This document shows positions 1 to 7,244 of a DNA stretch of 11,747 nt, one piece after another. Where the stretch lies: contig JAQWRC010000087.1 in the NCBI GenBank assembly GCA_029243925.1, forward strand, positions 1-11,747. Direction: 5' to 3'. This DNA comes from Phycisphaerales bacterium. Its GTDB lineage: Bacteria > Planctomycetota > Phycisphaerae > Phycisphaerales > SM1A02. The notes under the pieces were generated by a model. It worked only from the letters and a program-made list of their open reading frames with translations, was not told the origin of the DNA and made no database searches. Position 1 is the first letter of the stretch. The number at the start of each line of letters is the position of its first letter. The translations under genes were made by a program, and so were the position numbers.

Positions 1-1610
1 GGCCTACTGAGCACACCGTTGAAGTCGCCTTTGGCGGCACGCCGGTGGACTACAACGTGTATGAAGGCAGAGCCGTTGCCTACCTGCCCATCACGATTGC
101 CGATGACGCTGCGATCGGTGAAGTCGATCTGCTGATACGCACCGAGTTCCAGGCCTGCGATGCCACAAGTTGTCTTCGCTCTTCACCCCAGTTTGGTGAT
201 GAAGCATGGGACGACTATGGAATTCACGTGGTGTTCGACATCGTCCCCTTCGAAGCGAAGACCACCATCACTCCTGATGATCCAGAACTCTTCGCCGCAT
301 TCGACCCCTCCGTCTTTGCCCGCATTCACTCTGGAGTCGTGGTCTCTGAAGCCGTCTCGTTCAACACCTTTGGCGTCGAGTTCTCTTTGAATGCCGAAGG
401 CTGGGGACTGCTCTTGCTCCTGCTGGTCGCGGCCTTCGGTGGATTCCTCTTGAACCTCACCCCATGCGTCCTGCCCGTCATTCCCATCAAGATCATGGCG
501 CTCAATACCAGCGCGGGGCATCGCAGCCGAACATTGCTCCTCGGGGTGAGCATGCTCCTTGGAATCATCGCATTCTGGCTGGCGCTGGGCGTGCTGCTTG
601 CCTTCGTCAGTGGATTCACGGCGACAAACCAACTGTTCCAATACCCCGCCTTCACCATCGGCGTTGGGCTGGTGATCGCGATCATGGCCGTTGGCATGTG
701 CGGGCTGTTCTCCGTACGACTCCCAGGCAAGCTGTATATGGTGAATCCAAGCCACGACTCACTGCACGGTTCGTTCCTCTTTGGCATCATGACCGCGGTG
801 CTTGCGACGCCGTGCACAGCACCATTCATGGGCGCTGCAGCCGCATGGGCCACAACCGAACCGCCGGCAATCACCCTGCTTGTATTCACCTCCATCGGCA
901 TCGGTATGGCTGTGCCCTACCTGGTACTTGCTGCCTTCCCGCAACTCACCGATCGAATGCCCAAAGCTGGGCCAGCCAGTGAACTCATCAAACAAGTCAT
1001 GGGCCTGCTGATGCTTGCCGCCGCAACGTATTTCATCGGCGTCGGCCTCAGTGGAATGCTCGCTGAACCCCCTGAACCACCCAGTCGCTCCTACCTGTGG
1101 TTCGTTGTAGCGACCGTCGTCGCTGCAGGAGGATGGCTCAGTTTCCGGACATTCCGAATTACCGCACGGTGGGGCCGACGGATCGTCTTTGGAGGCATCG
1201 GCAGCCTGTTCATCGCCGGCTCCCTGCTTGGAGGCATCGAGCTGACCGACAAGGGCCCCATCGACTGGGTCTATTACCAGCCTGACCGGTATGACGCGGC
1301 ACTTGCCGACGGCGACGTCGTCGTGCTCGAATTCACTGCCGAGTGGTGCCTGAACTGCAAGGCCCTCGAACAAACAGTGTTGGCCAGCCCCCAAGTGGTC
1401 CAACTCTTTCAACGTGGCGACGCCATACCGATGAAAATTGATCTCACAGGCAACAACACGATCGGGAACGACAAACTCGCTGCCGTCGGAGGACTGCGCA
1501 TCCCCCTGCTCATCGTGGTCGCACCCGATGGGCGTGAAGTATTCCGTGGCGACTTCTACACGGTGGAACAGGTCGTCGACGCAGTGCGCACGGCACAAGA
1601 AAGCCCATGA
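1..1610 (+). CDS. dsbD: Thiol:disulfide interchange protein DsbD (5' partial)
   Basis: Inner-membrane protein that passes electrons from cytoplasmic thioredoxin across the membrane to periplasmic thiol partners. The frame is open from base 3, so the true start lies upstream and the GTG at 45 is internal; about 535 codons are visible. Order of domains: (1) the end of a periplasmic DsbD-alpha-like domain with the pair QACDATSC (Cys codons 156 and 171); (2) a long hydrophobic DsbD/CcdA transmembrane region carrying LTPCVLP (Cys at 465) and ATPCTAPF (Cys at 813), the two redox cysteines of this family; (3) two further membrane segments; (4) a C-terminal thioredoxin-like domain with the active site EWCLNCK (Cys at 1347 and 1356) and a probable cis-proline in RIPLLIV. 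All six expected redox cysteines are therefore present. The stop lies 4 bases before the LOG-family gene, suggesting co-transcription. I infer a role in periplasmic disulfide isomerisation or cytochrome c maturation. The family call is firm; the in vivo partner is unknown. Confidence 0.93.
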   Translation, partial: PTEHTVEVAFGGTPVDYNVYEGRAVAYLPITIADDAAIGEVDLLIRTEFQACDATSCLRSSPQFGDEAWDDYGIHVVFDIVPFEAKTTITPDDPELFAAFDPSVFARIHSGVVVSEAVSFNTFGVEFSLNAEGWGLLLLLLVAAFGGFLLNLTPCVLPVIPIKIMALNTSAGHRSRTLLLGVSMLLGIIAFWLALGVLLAFVSGFTATNQLFQYPAFTIGVGLVIAIMAVGMCGLFSVRLPGKLYMVNPSHDSLHGSFLFGIMTAVLATPCTAPFMGAAAAWATTEPPAITLLVFTSIGIGMAVPYLVLAAFPQLTDRMPKAGPASELIKQVMGLLMLAAATYFIGVGLSGMLAEPPEPPSRSYLWFVVATVVAAGGWLSFRTFRITARWGRRIVFGGIGSLFIAGSLLGGIELTDKGPIDWVYYQPDRYDAALADGDVVVLEFTAEWCLNCKALEQTVLASPQVVQLFQRGDAIPMKIDLTGNNTIGNDKLAAVGGLRIPLLIVVAPDGREVFRGDFYTVEQVVDAVRTAQESP

Positions 1611-1614
1611 CCCT

Positions 1615-2202
1615 ATGAAGTCAATCACCGTCTACTGCTCTTCCTCAACACGAATCGATTCCGCACATCATGAAGCGGCACGCATCGTCGGCGCCCGCAT
1701 GGCCGAGGAAAAGTTGACATTGGTCTACGGCGGCGGGCGCATCGGACTCATGGGCGAAGTCGGTCGTGCCGTTCGTGCTGGAGGTGGGCGCACCGAAGGC
1801 ATCATCACAACCTTCCTGCTCTCAAAGGAACAAGGCGATCAAGACTGTGATGAACTCATCGTGGTCGAAACCATGCAGGAACGCCGCCGAATGCTCATGG
1901 ATCGAGGCGAAGGCTACCTCGTCCTCCCCGGAGGACTGGGAACGTATGAAGAGTTCTTCGAGGTCCTCGTGCAACGACAACTTGGCGAACTGAGCGGACC
2001 CATTGCACTTGTAAACATCAATGGGTACTTCGACACGCTGCATACCATGATCGAGCAGGGAATCGAAGGCGGATTCATCCGTGCTGCTGTCCGTGAGTTG
2101 CTGTACTTCGACCCCTGCCCGAATGCGGCAATCGATCATCTGCTCCAAGCACCTGCCGTCACCGGTGGTCATGATCGCTTCCTCCCATCGGGAAGCGAAT
2201 AG
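1615..2202 (+). CDS. LOG-family (TIGR00730-type) nucleoside 5'-monophosphate phosphoribohydrolase
   Basis: A 195-residue cytosolic protein of the LOG / lysine-decarboxylase-like Rossmann family. Members hydrolyse the N-glycosidic bond of cytokinin riboside 5'-monophosphates or other nucleoside monophosphates, releasing base and ribose 5-phosphate. Seen here: VYGGGRIGLMGEV at residues 37-49 (phosphate-binding loop), the ERRRMLM helix at 89-95 with the expected catalytic arginine, and the family signature PGGLGTYEE at 105-113 (consensus PGGxGTxxE). Length matches the family. The ATG at 1615 is chosen because the protein then begins MKSITVYCSSS, the standard N-terminus; a longer frame from 1438 only overlaps dsbD. 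No Shine-Dalgarno sequence is visible, and translational coupling from the dsbD stop 4 bases upstream is likely. lpxI follows after 13 bases. Older databases call such proteins lysine decarboxylases, which the motifs do not support. The substrate in this organism cannot be read from sequence. Confidence 0.92.
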   Translation: MKSITVYCSSSTRIDSAHHEAARIVGARMAEEKLTLVYGGGRIGLMGEVGRAVRAGGGRTEGIITTFLLSKEQGDQDCDELIVVETMQERRRMLMDRGEGYLVLPGGLGTYEEFFEVLVQRQLGELSGPIALVNINGYFDTLHTMIEQGIEGGFIRAAVRELLYFDPCPNAAIDHLLQAPAVTGGHDRFLPSGSE

Positions 2203-2215
2203 GTACCATTCCATC

Positions 2216-3049
2216 ATGGAACCGATCGGGCTCATCGCTGGTGAGGGTCGCCTGCCCATTCTCGTTGCCAAAGGCATGAAAGCCGCTGGCCACCGTGTCT
2301 GCTGTGTTGCATTCCGCGGGCACTACGACCCGGATCTCATTGCCTGCTGCGACGAGTTCAAGTCCGTCGGGCTGTATCGAATCGGCTCCTGGTCACGACG
2401 ACTGCGGCATTGGGGAGCACGGGAGGCGGTCATGGTCGGCCGCGTTGCCAAAACCCGCATGCATGATCCCTTCCGCCTTGTCCGGGAGCTGCCCGATTGG
2501 CGTTCAGCTCTGCTGTGGTATCGTCGTCTGCGACATGATCGTCGGGATCAGGCCGTGCTTGCAGCGGTCATCGACGAACTCGATCGAGGCGGTGTCCAAC
2601 TGATGGATTCAACAACCTTCATCTCAGATCAACTTGCCTGCGACGGTGTCATGGGCAGCGTGCAACCTTCCTCGATGCATCAGGCCGACATCGACTTCGC
2701 CTGGCCCCTTCTCACACAGACTTCCCACCTCGACATCGGTCAGTCCATGGCCGTTCGCGAACGGGATGTGATTGCCGTTGAAGCCATCGAGGGAACAGAT
2801 CGCATGATCGAACGGGCCGGATCACTCTGCCGCGCAAAGGGGTGGACGTTGCTGAAAACTGCGGCTGTGGATCATGATCGGCGCGCCGACGTACCGTCCA
2901 TCGGCGTCTCCACGGTCCAGGCGCTGGCGAAGGCCGGAGGCAGTTGCATCGCCTTGGGTGTAGATCAAGTCATTCTCATCGACAAGAAGGCGGTGCTTGC
3001 CGCTGCCGATAAATCAGGCATCGCCATCGTCGGTGTCAGCTCATCATGA
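2216..3049 (+). CDS. lpxI: UDP-2,3-diacylglucosamine pyrophosphatase LpxI
   Basis: Cytosolic enzyme of lipid A biosynthesis that splits UDP-2,3-diacylglucosamine to lipid X and UMP, the step done by LpxH in enterobacteria. The 277-residue product has the LpxI N-terminal signature PIGLIAGEGRLPILVAKG, a central RRDQAVLAAVIDELDRGG stretch, the block DIGQSMAVRERDVIAVEAIE followed by GTD (residues 173-195), and the C-terminal DRRADVPSIGVST (221-233). The last block holds the aspartate region reported as catalytic in Caulobacter LpxI; exact alignment should be confirmed. Length is typical of the family. The ATG at 2216 starts right at the conserved N-terminus; an upstream in-frame extension would run into the LOG gene. 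The start lies 13 bases after the LOG gene and the TGA stop overlaps the next ATG (ATGA). It is strong evidence for an LPS-type outer membrane. Confidence 0.93.
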   Translation: MEPIGLIAGEGRLPILVAKGMKAAGHRVCCVAFRGHYDPDLIACCDEFKSVGLYRIGSWSRRLRHWGAREAVMVGRVAKTRMHDPFRLVRELPDWRSALLWYRRLRHDRRDQAVLAAVIDELDRGGVQLMDSTTFISDQLACDGVMGSVQPSSMHQADIDFAWPLLTQTSHLDIGQSMAVRERDVIAVEAIEGTDRMIERAGSLCRAKGWTLLKTAAVDHDRRADVPSIGVSTVQALAKAGGSCIALGVDQVILIDKKAVLAAADKSGIAIVGVSSS

Positions 3050-3654
3050 GCGAACCTCACGACTACGTCTCCCGGGCCGGAGCCAAACTGGCTCATGCCC
3101 TGGATGCCTTTGCACTGGATCCGACAGGACTCGACTGCGCTGACTTTGGATGCAACGTGGGTGGGTTCACCGACTGCTTGCTGCAGCGCAAGGCTGCCAG
3201 CGTCATCGCGTTGGATACTGGATACGGAGTCCTCGACTGGAAACTCCGCAATGACACGCGGGTGGACGTTGCCGAACGGACGAACGTGCTGCATGCCCCT
3301 GTTCCTGAAACCGGCGTCGATCTCATCGTGGCTGATGTGGGATGGACACCCCAGGCAAAGGTGCTCCCAATCGCTCTGAAATGGCTTCGCCCGGGAGGGC
3401 GCATTGTGACCCTCGTCAAGCCGCATTATGAGCACAGCGCACGGCAACGAGGTCGAAGACAAGCGACAGGCCCCCTTGATGATGCGGCAGCACGCCAAGA
3501 ACTCGAACTGGTGATCGAGGCGGTTCCATCGCTTGGAGGGCATGTCCTCAACACGACGGATTCACCTCTGCGTGGCGCCAAAAGCAGCCGCGGTAAAGGG
3601 GGAGGAAATATGGAATTTCTCCTGCTCATCGAGGTCGCACAGGCGGCTGATTGA
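3046..3654 (+). CDS. TlyA-like RNA 2'-O-methyltransferase lacking the S4 domain
   Basis: SAM-dependent methyltransferase of the TlyA/FtsJ (RrmJ) class; TlyA methylates ribose 2'-hydroxyls in 16S and 23S rRNA. The 202-residue product begins almost at YVSRAGAKL, the point where the TlyA catalytic domain starts. The SAM loop is DFGCNVGGFTDCLLQ (33-47), followed by DTGYGVLDWKLRND (57-70), very typical of TlyA. The Rossmann 2'-O-methyltransferase K-D-K-E tetrad appears intact: K14, D97 (IVADVGW), K125 (TLVKPHYE) and E190 (GGNMEFLL). Standard TlyA is about 240-270 residues with an N-terminal S4 RNA-binding domain; that domain is absent and there is no room for it in frame, since the gene overlaps lpxI by 4 bases. 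The family motif around the second tetrad residue, usually DVSFIS, reads DVGWTP. I infer an RNA methyltransferase with altered substrate recognition; the target is unknown. Confidence 0.87.
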   Translation: MSEPHDYVSRAGAKLAHALDAFALDPTGLDCADFGCNVGGFTDCLLQRKAASVIALDTGYGVLDWKLRNDTRVDVAERTNVLHAPVPETGVDLIVADVGWTPQAKVLPIALKWLRPGGRIVTLVKPHYEHSARQRGRRQATGPLDDAAARQELELVIEAVPSLGGHVLNTTDSPLRGAKSSRGKGGGNMEFLLLIEVAQAAD

Positions 3655-3702
3655 TCACGGTTGAAGGACCGCTCAAACCACTCGAAACCAGCACGTTTCA
3701 GG

Positions 3703-3708
3703 TACAAT
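3703..3708 (+). promoter_or_regulatory. Possible -10 element upstream of gyrA
   Basis: The only sizeable spacer in the + strand block is the 99 bases between the TlyA-like gene and gyrA. It contains TACAAT, one mismatch from the consensus TATAAT, 45 bases before the gyrA start. No good -35 hexamer lies 15-19 bases upstream (the region reads around ACTCGAAA), and a TTGAAG at 3661 is too far away. A separate gyrA promoter is plausible from the spacing, but the element is weak evidence on its own. Confidence 0.25.
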
Positions 3709-3753
3709 GGTTCGGCTCAAATGTGAGTCAAACCAGGGCCTACGGATTACGCC

Positions 3754-6360
3754 ATGAGTGATGCAGATACACCAAAAAACATCCCTGCACAGGATGATGT
3801 CGAAGCGCCGTTCATCGGCAACGTGGTCGAGCAACCAATCGATTACGAACTGCATACCAGCTATCTGACCTACGCCATGTCCACCATTACGGACCGCGCG
3901 TTGCCAGATGTCCGTGACGGATTGAAGCCCTCCCAGCGACGCATTCTCGTTGCGATGAACGATCTGAATCTTGCTCCCGGTCGCAAGCACCGCAAGTGCG
4001 CCAAGATCGCCGGCGATACCTCGGGCAACTACCACCCACACGGCGAGTCGGTCATCTACCCCACGCTCGTGAACCTCGGGCAGGATTGGAAGACCCGTGC
4101 CATGCTCATCGACAAGCAGGGCAACTTTGGTTCCATCGATGGCGACCCACCGGCTGCAATGCGTTACACGGAAGCACGCCTGACGGCCGCTGCGGTTGAA
4201 CTGCTCGACGATCTCAAACTCGATACCGTTGATTTCGCTCCCAACTACGACGACACCCGCACCGAACCGACGGTGCTCCCCGGTCGCTTCCCAAACCTGC
4301 TCGTCAACGGATCCAACGGAATCGCGGTCGGCATGGCCAGTTCGATTCCACCACACAATGTGTGCGAAATCTGCGATGCCATTACCGCAGTCATTGATGA
4401 TCCCGATCTTCCATTTGAACAGCTCCTGGAACTTGTTCCCGGGCCCGACTTCCCCACTGGCGGCACGATCATCGGCCGCCGCGGCATCGCTGAAGCGTAT
4501 GCCACCGGTCGCGGGCGTGTCATCGTCCGCGGAACCGTCCGGCAGGAAACGATCGGCAAAAGAGAAACACTCGTCATTGATTCGATCCCGTATCAAGTCG
4601 TGCAGAATGCGCTCATCGAGAAGATCGTTGATGCCGCTCGCCAGGGTCGCATCGATGGCATTGCAGACATCAAGAACTTCTCGGGCAAGAAGCATCGCAC
4701 GCGAATCGTGATCTACCTCAAACGCGATGCTGATCCGGATGTCGTCGAGCGGCAGTTGTACCGATCGACGCCCCTGCAATCCACCGTTTCCATCATCAAC
4801 ATCGCGCTTGACCGTGGTCGCCCACTGACCATGCCGCTCAAGCAGATGATCCAGTGCTGGATCGATCATCGAATCGAAGTCATCCGACGACGAACGATGC
4901 ACCTGCTGCGTGAGGCAAAGAAGCAGGCCCACCGACTTGAGGGACTCATCTTCGCGGTCTGCGACATCGATGAAGTCATCTCGCTCATTCGCGCAAGCAG
5001 TACCCGTGAAGAAGCGATCGGGCAGTTGATGGAGCGGCCCTTCCGTATTGATGCGAAGCACCCTTATGCTGAATATGTCCCGGACTCACTCATCGAGCGG
5101 TCCAACACCGGCGACGGCGCGGACCTCACCCGCGTTCAGGCGGAAGCGATCGGTGCGCTGCGACTGATTCAACTCGTGGGTCTTGAAATCCAGAAGTTGA
5201 CGGGGGAATACGCCGGACTGCTTTCGGAAATCGCCGAACTCGAAGCCATTCTCTTCGACCACAATCGCGTGCTCGACATCATCCGCGAGGACTGCGCCAA
5301 CATACGAAATCGATTTGCCACACCCCGGCTTACCGGGTTCGAAGATGCTGAAGTCGGCGAATACGACCTTGGTGAACTGATCACCGAACATGATGTCGTC
5401 GTGACCATCTCACACCATGGGTATGTGAAACGGCTTCCCCTGAGCACCTACAAGGAACAGGGGCGAGGCGGCCGCGGCATCCGCAGCGGCGCAACGCGCG
5501 AAGAAGACTTCACGGAACATCTCTTCACTGGCTCGACGCATGATGACATCCTCTGCTTCACAAACACGGGGCGGGTCTTCCGACAGAAGATCTACCAGAT
5601 CCCCGAAATGTCCAGAGGCAGCCGTGGACGAGCCATCGTGAATCTGCTCAAGCTCAAGGAGCAGGAAACGATCGTCGCGTTCCTCAACGTTCGTGACTTT
5701 GAGAAGGGAGAGGATTTCCTCTTCTTCTCGACCTCCAACGGACGTGTGAAGCGAACAGCGCTGGCCGACTATCGGAATGTCCGTACGAGCGGCATCAACG
5801 CCATCAATCTCAATGACGGCGACAATCTGGTGGGCATCGTGCAAACCAATGGTGCCGACCATGTGCTGCTGGCAACCGCAAATGGAATGTCGATTCGCTT
5901 CGATGAATGTGACGCTCGAGTCATGGGACGCACCGCCGCGGGCGTCAAGGGCATCGATCTTGCTTCGGGCGATCATGTCATTGGCTGCGTCGTTGCCGGC
6001 GATGATGCCGATTTGATGACCGTCACCGAGAACGGCTACGGAAAGCGGACATCGATGTCCGAGTATCTGGTGCAGTCAGAAGACGGCTCGACTCGGCCAC
6101 AAAGCCGCGGTGGCAAAGGCAGGCGTGATATTCGTACTGAGGGCCGCAACGGCTCGGTCGTTGCCATCCGACGCGTCACCGACGAAGACGGGCTCATGTT
6201 CATCAGTGCAAGCGGCATGCTTGTGCGAATCCCAGCTGCGACCATCAGTCGGATCGGGCGAAATACGATGGGTGTTCGGTTGGTGAACGTCAAGGACGGT
6301 GATCGAGTCATGACTGCCGCCAGAGTCTTCGAATCCACTGATGGCGATGAAGACCAGTAG
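3754..6360 (+). CDS. gyrA: DNA gyrase subunit A
   Basis: GyrA is the breakage-reunion subunit of the A2B2 type II topoisomerase that negatively supercoils DNA using ATP. The 868-residue product begins with the usual acidic leader and then ELHTSYLTYAMSTI (32-45). The winged-helix/tower core carries GNYHPHGESVIYPTLV (91-106) and the catalytic tyrosine Y138 with its arginine R137 in AAMRYTEARL. The tower and coiled-coil region runs to about 525. The C-terminal beta-pinwheel starts at DLGELITEHDVVVTISHHGY (538-557) and has a GyrA-box variant QGRGGRG (569-575) and a second similar motif QSRGGKG (783-789), then a short acidic tail. Presence of the boxes favours GyrA over ParC. Compared with E. coli, position 83 is serine (S99) while position 87 is proline (P103) instead of aspartate. 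Start chosen as the first ATG with a normal N-terminal length; no strong ribosome binding site is visible. gyrB is not in the window. Confidence 0.96.
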   Translation: MSDADTPKNIPAQDDVEAPFIGNVVEQPIDYELHTSYLTYAMSTITDRALPDVRDGLKPSQRRILVAMNDLNLAPGRKHRKCAKIAGDTSGNYHPHGESVIYPTLVNLGQDWKTRAMLIDKQGNFGSIDGDPPAAMRYTEARLTAAAVELLDDLKLDTVDFAPNYDDTRTEPTVLPGRFPNLLVNGSNGIAVGMASSIPPHNVCEICDAITAVIDDPDLPFEQLLELVPGPDFPTGGTIIGRRGIAEAYATGRGRVIVRGTVRQETIGKRETLVIDSIPYQVVQNALIEKIVDAARQGRIDGIADIKNFSGKKHRTRIVIYLKRDADPDVVERQLYRSTPLQSTVSIINIALDRGRPLTMPLKQMIQCWIDHRIEVIRRRTMHLLREAKKQAHRLEGLIFAVCDIDEVISLIRASSTREEAIGQLMERPFRIDAKHPYAEYVPDSLIERSNTGDGADLTRVQAEAIGALRLIQLVGLEIQKLTGEYAGLLSEIAELEAILFDHNRVLDIIREDCANIRNRFATPRLTGFEDAEVGEYDLGELITEHDVVVTISHHGYVKRLPLSTYKEQGRGGRGIRSGATREEDFTEHLFTGSTHDDILCFTNTGRVFRQKIYQIPEMSRGSRGRAIVNLLKLKEQETIVAFLNVRDFEKGEDFLFFSTSNGRVKRTALADYRNVRTSGINAINLNDGDNLVGIVQTNGADHVLLATANGMSIRFDECDARVMGRTAAGVKGIDLASGDHVIGCVVAGDDADLMTVTENGYGKRTSMSEYLVQSEDGSTRPQSRGGKGRRDIRTEGRNGSVVAIRRVTDEDGLMFISASGMLVRIPAATISRIGRNTMGVRLVNVKDGDRVMTAARVFESTDGDEDQ

Positions 6361-6371
6361 ACTGTCAACAA

Positions 6372-6392
6372 GCACATCCATTGAAGATGTGC
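6372..6392 (+). promoter_or_regulatory. Perfect 7-bp hairpin immediately before the STAS gene RBS
   Basis: GCACATC (6372-6378) and GATGTGC (6386-6392) are exact reverse complements with a 7-base loop. The hairpin lies 12 bases after the gyrA stop, and its 3' arm ends directly against the GGAGG ribosome binding site of the next gene. No T-run follows, so it does not look like a standard intrinsic terminator. It could shield the RBS, stabilise processed mRNA or be chance; the structure is seen, the role is inferred. Confidence 0.5.
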
Positions 6393-6397
6393 GGAGG
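6393..6397 (+). promoter_or_regulatory. Strong Shine-Dalgarno site of the STAS gene
   Basis: GGAGG ends 8 bases before the ATG at 6406, an optimal spacing. It fixes that start. It stands out because nearly all other + strand genes here have no recognisable ribosome binding site. Confidence 0.75.
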
Positions 6398-6405
6398 TAT
6401 CAAGC

Positions 6406-6756
6406 ATGGCCCTCAACTCCTGGTCTGAAGACATCCTTATTGCTGAACTTGAGGGCGAACCACTGTTCTCCGAGGACATGGACGGGCTCCTCCAGCGGCT
6501 CGCTGTGGCAGCTCGTGATGATGAAATATTGCCAAATATCATCGTGGACCTGAAAGCGGTTTCAACCGTCAACTCATCCAACCTCGGTTCATTGCTCAAA
6601 CTCCGCACGACACTCGGGCAAGCTGACCAGCGATTGCTGATCTGCTCTGTGACCGACGGCGTCTGGACCGCCCTGCTGGCGACAGGCCTTGATCGAGTCT
6701 TCGCCTTCAGTGAAGACGTGACCACTGCGCTAGCCATGCTCCAGATGGATCTCTGA
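6406..6756 (+). CDS. STAS-domain protein, probable anti-sigma factor antagonist
   Basis: A 116-residue, single-domain soluble protein that I read as a STAS domain of the SpoIIAA/RsbV type. Such proteins bind anti-sigma-factor kinases and are switched by phosphorylation of one serine. Seen here: an N-terminal strand ILIAELEGEPLF, the strand NIIVDLKAVSTV leading into NSSNLGSLLKLRTTL (56-70), and the C-terminal LATGLDRVFAFSEDVTTAL. S58 aligns with the phosphorylated serine of the D-S-S-G loop, but the flanking aspartate and glycine are both asparagine. The start has a good GGAGG site. No anti-sigma kinase, phosphatase or sigma factor gene is in the window, so the partner is elsewhere. It sits between gyrA (45-base gap) and exbD (32-base gap), all on one strand. 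An alternative is a STAS protein of another kind, for example one regulating a transporter or a signalling complex. Confidence 0.75.
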   Translation: MALNSWSEDILIAELEGEPLFSEDMDGLLQRLAVAARDDEILPNIIVDLKAVSTVNSSNLGSLLKLRTTLGQADQRLLICSVTDGVWTALLATGLDRVFAFSEDVTTALAMLQMDL

Positions 6757-6757
6757 A

Positions 6758-6776
6758 CCAGGGCTGTTGCCCTTGG
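6758..6776 (+). promoter_or_regulatory. Hairpin overlapping the exbD RBS
   Basis: GGGC (6761-6764), loop TGTT, GCCC (6769-6772) forms a compact stem, extended by A6760-T6773 and, past one bulged T, by C6759-G6775 and C6758-G6776. The 3' arm runs into the TTGGAG ribosome binding site (about 6773-6778) of exbD, whose ATG is at 6789. Folding could limit exbD translation. No U-tract follows, so termination is unlikely. The fold is seen by eye, and its function is inference. Confidence 0.4.
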
Positions 6777-6788
6777 AGCACGTCGCTC

Positions 6789-7244
6789 ATGTTGTCACTC
6801 CGACGACCAGAACCTGAAGCACGCATCGAGTTGATGCCACTCATCGATGTGATTTTCCTGATCCTCACCTTCTTCATCTACGCCATGGTGCTCATGGTTC
6901 AGGTGGATGTCATGCCTGTTCCGATGGAGTCGTACATCTCCGGCGAATCCGCCGATCCCATCCCCGCCACAAGCATCACGCTGGATCTAAATGGCCAGGT
7001 ATACCTCGGGCAGGAGCCCGTGGAAGTCGGGCAGATGCTGCCCGCCATTGAGAAACTGCTGGTCGAGAAACCTGACACCGTCATCTACCTTGTGCTTGCC
7101 GCAGGAGAGGGCGAGATTGATCGAGGCCCCATCCTCACCACGCTCTGGGATCATCTTCGAGAATCAGGGATCGAAATCAAACTTGTCGGTTCACCACCAG
7201 AATCCGTGCCGGCGAATACTTCGACTACTGATATCACCCCATGA
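6789..7244 (+). CDS. ExbD/TolR-family biopolymer transport protein
   Basis: Inner-membrane partner of an ExbB/TolQ proton channel that uses the proton-motive force to energise TonB- or TolA-like proteins. The 151-residue product has a short basic cytoplasmic start, then a single membrane segment beginning at MPLIDVIFLILTFFIY (16-31). Asp20 in that segment matches the proton-carrying aspartate of ExbD/TolR. A periplasmic domain follows with the typical ITLDLNGQVYLG and PDTVIYLVLAAGEG stretches. The start is supported by TTGGAG about 10 bases upstream. The TGA stop overlaps the ATG of the TonB-like gene (ATGA), so the two proteins are probably made together. No ExbB/TolQ gene is present in the window. 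Whether it serves TonB-type uptake or Tol-Pal-type envelope work is not decidable from this gene alone; the neighbour favours TonB. Confidence 0.9.
   Translation: MLSLRRPEPEARIELMPLIDVIFLILTFFIYAMVLMVQVDVMPVPMESYISGESADPIPATSITLDLNGQVYLGQEPVEVGQMLPAIEKLLVEKPDTVIYLVLAAGEGEIDRGPILTTLWDHLRESGIEIKLVGSPPESVPANTSTTDITP

Noticed and set aside
759..1628. 289-codon open frame on the - strand
   Set aside because: It is antisense to the membrane and thioredoxin parts of dsbD. Its translation is His/Asp/Gly-rich, low in hydrophobic blocks, and matches no family I know.
3658..3671. Small CGGT...ACCG hairpin after the TlyA-like gene as a terminator
   Set aside because: The stem is only 4 bp and no T-run follows, so it cannot be supported as an intrinsic terminator.
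3673..5061. 462-codon open frame on the - strand
   Set aside because: It lies fully antisense to gyrA, whose + strand product is conserved throughout. The translated - strand frame shows no recognisable domain; it is a codon-bias shadow.
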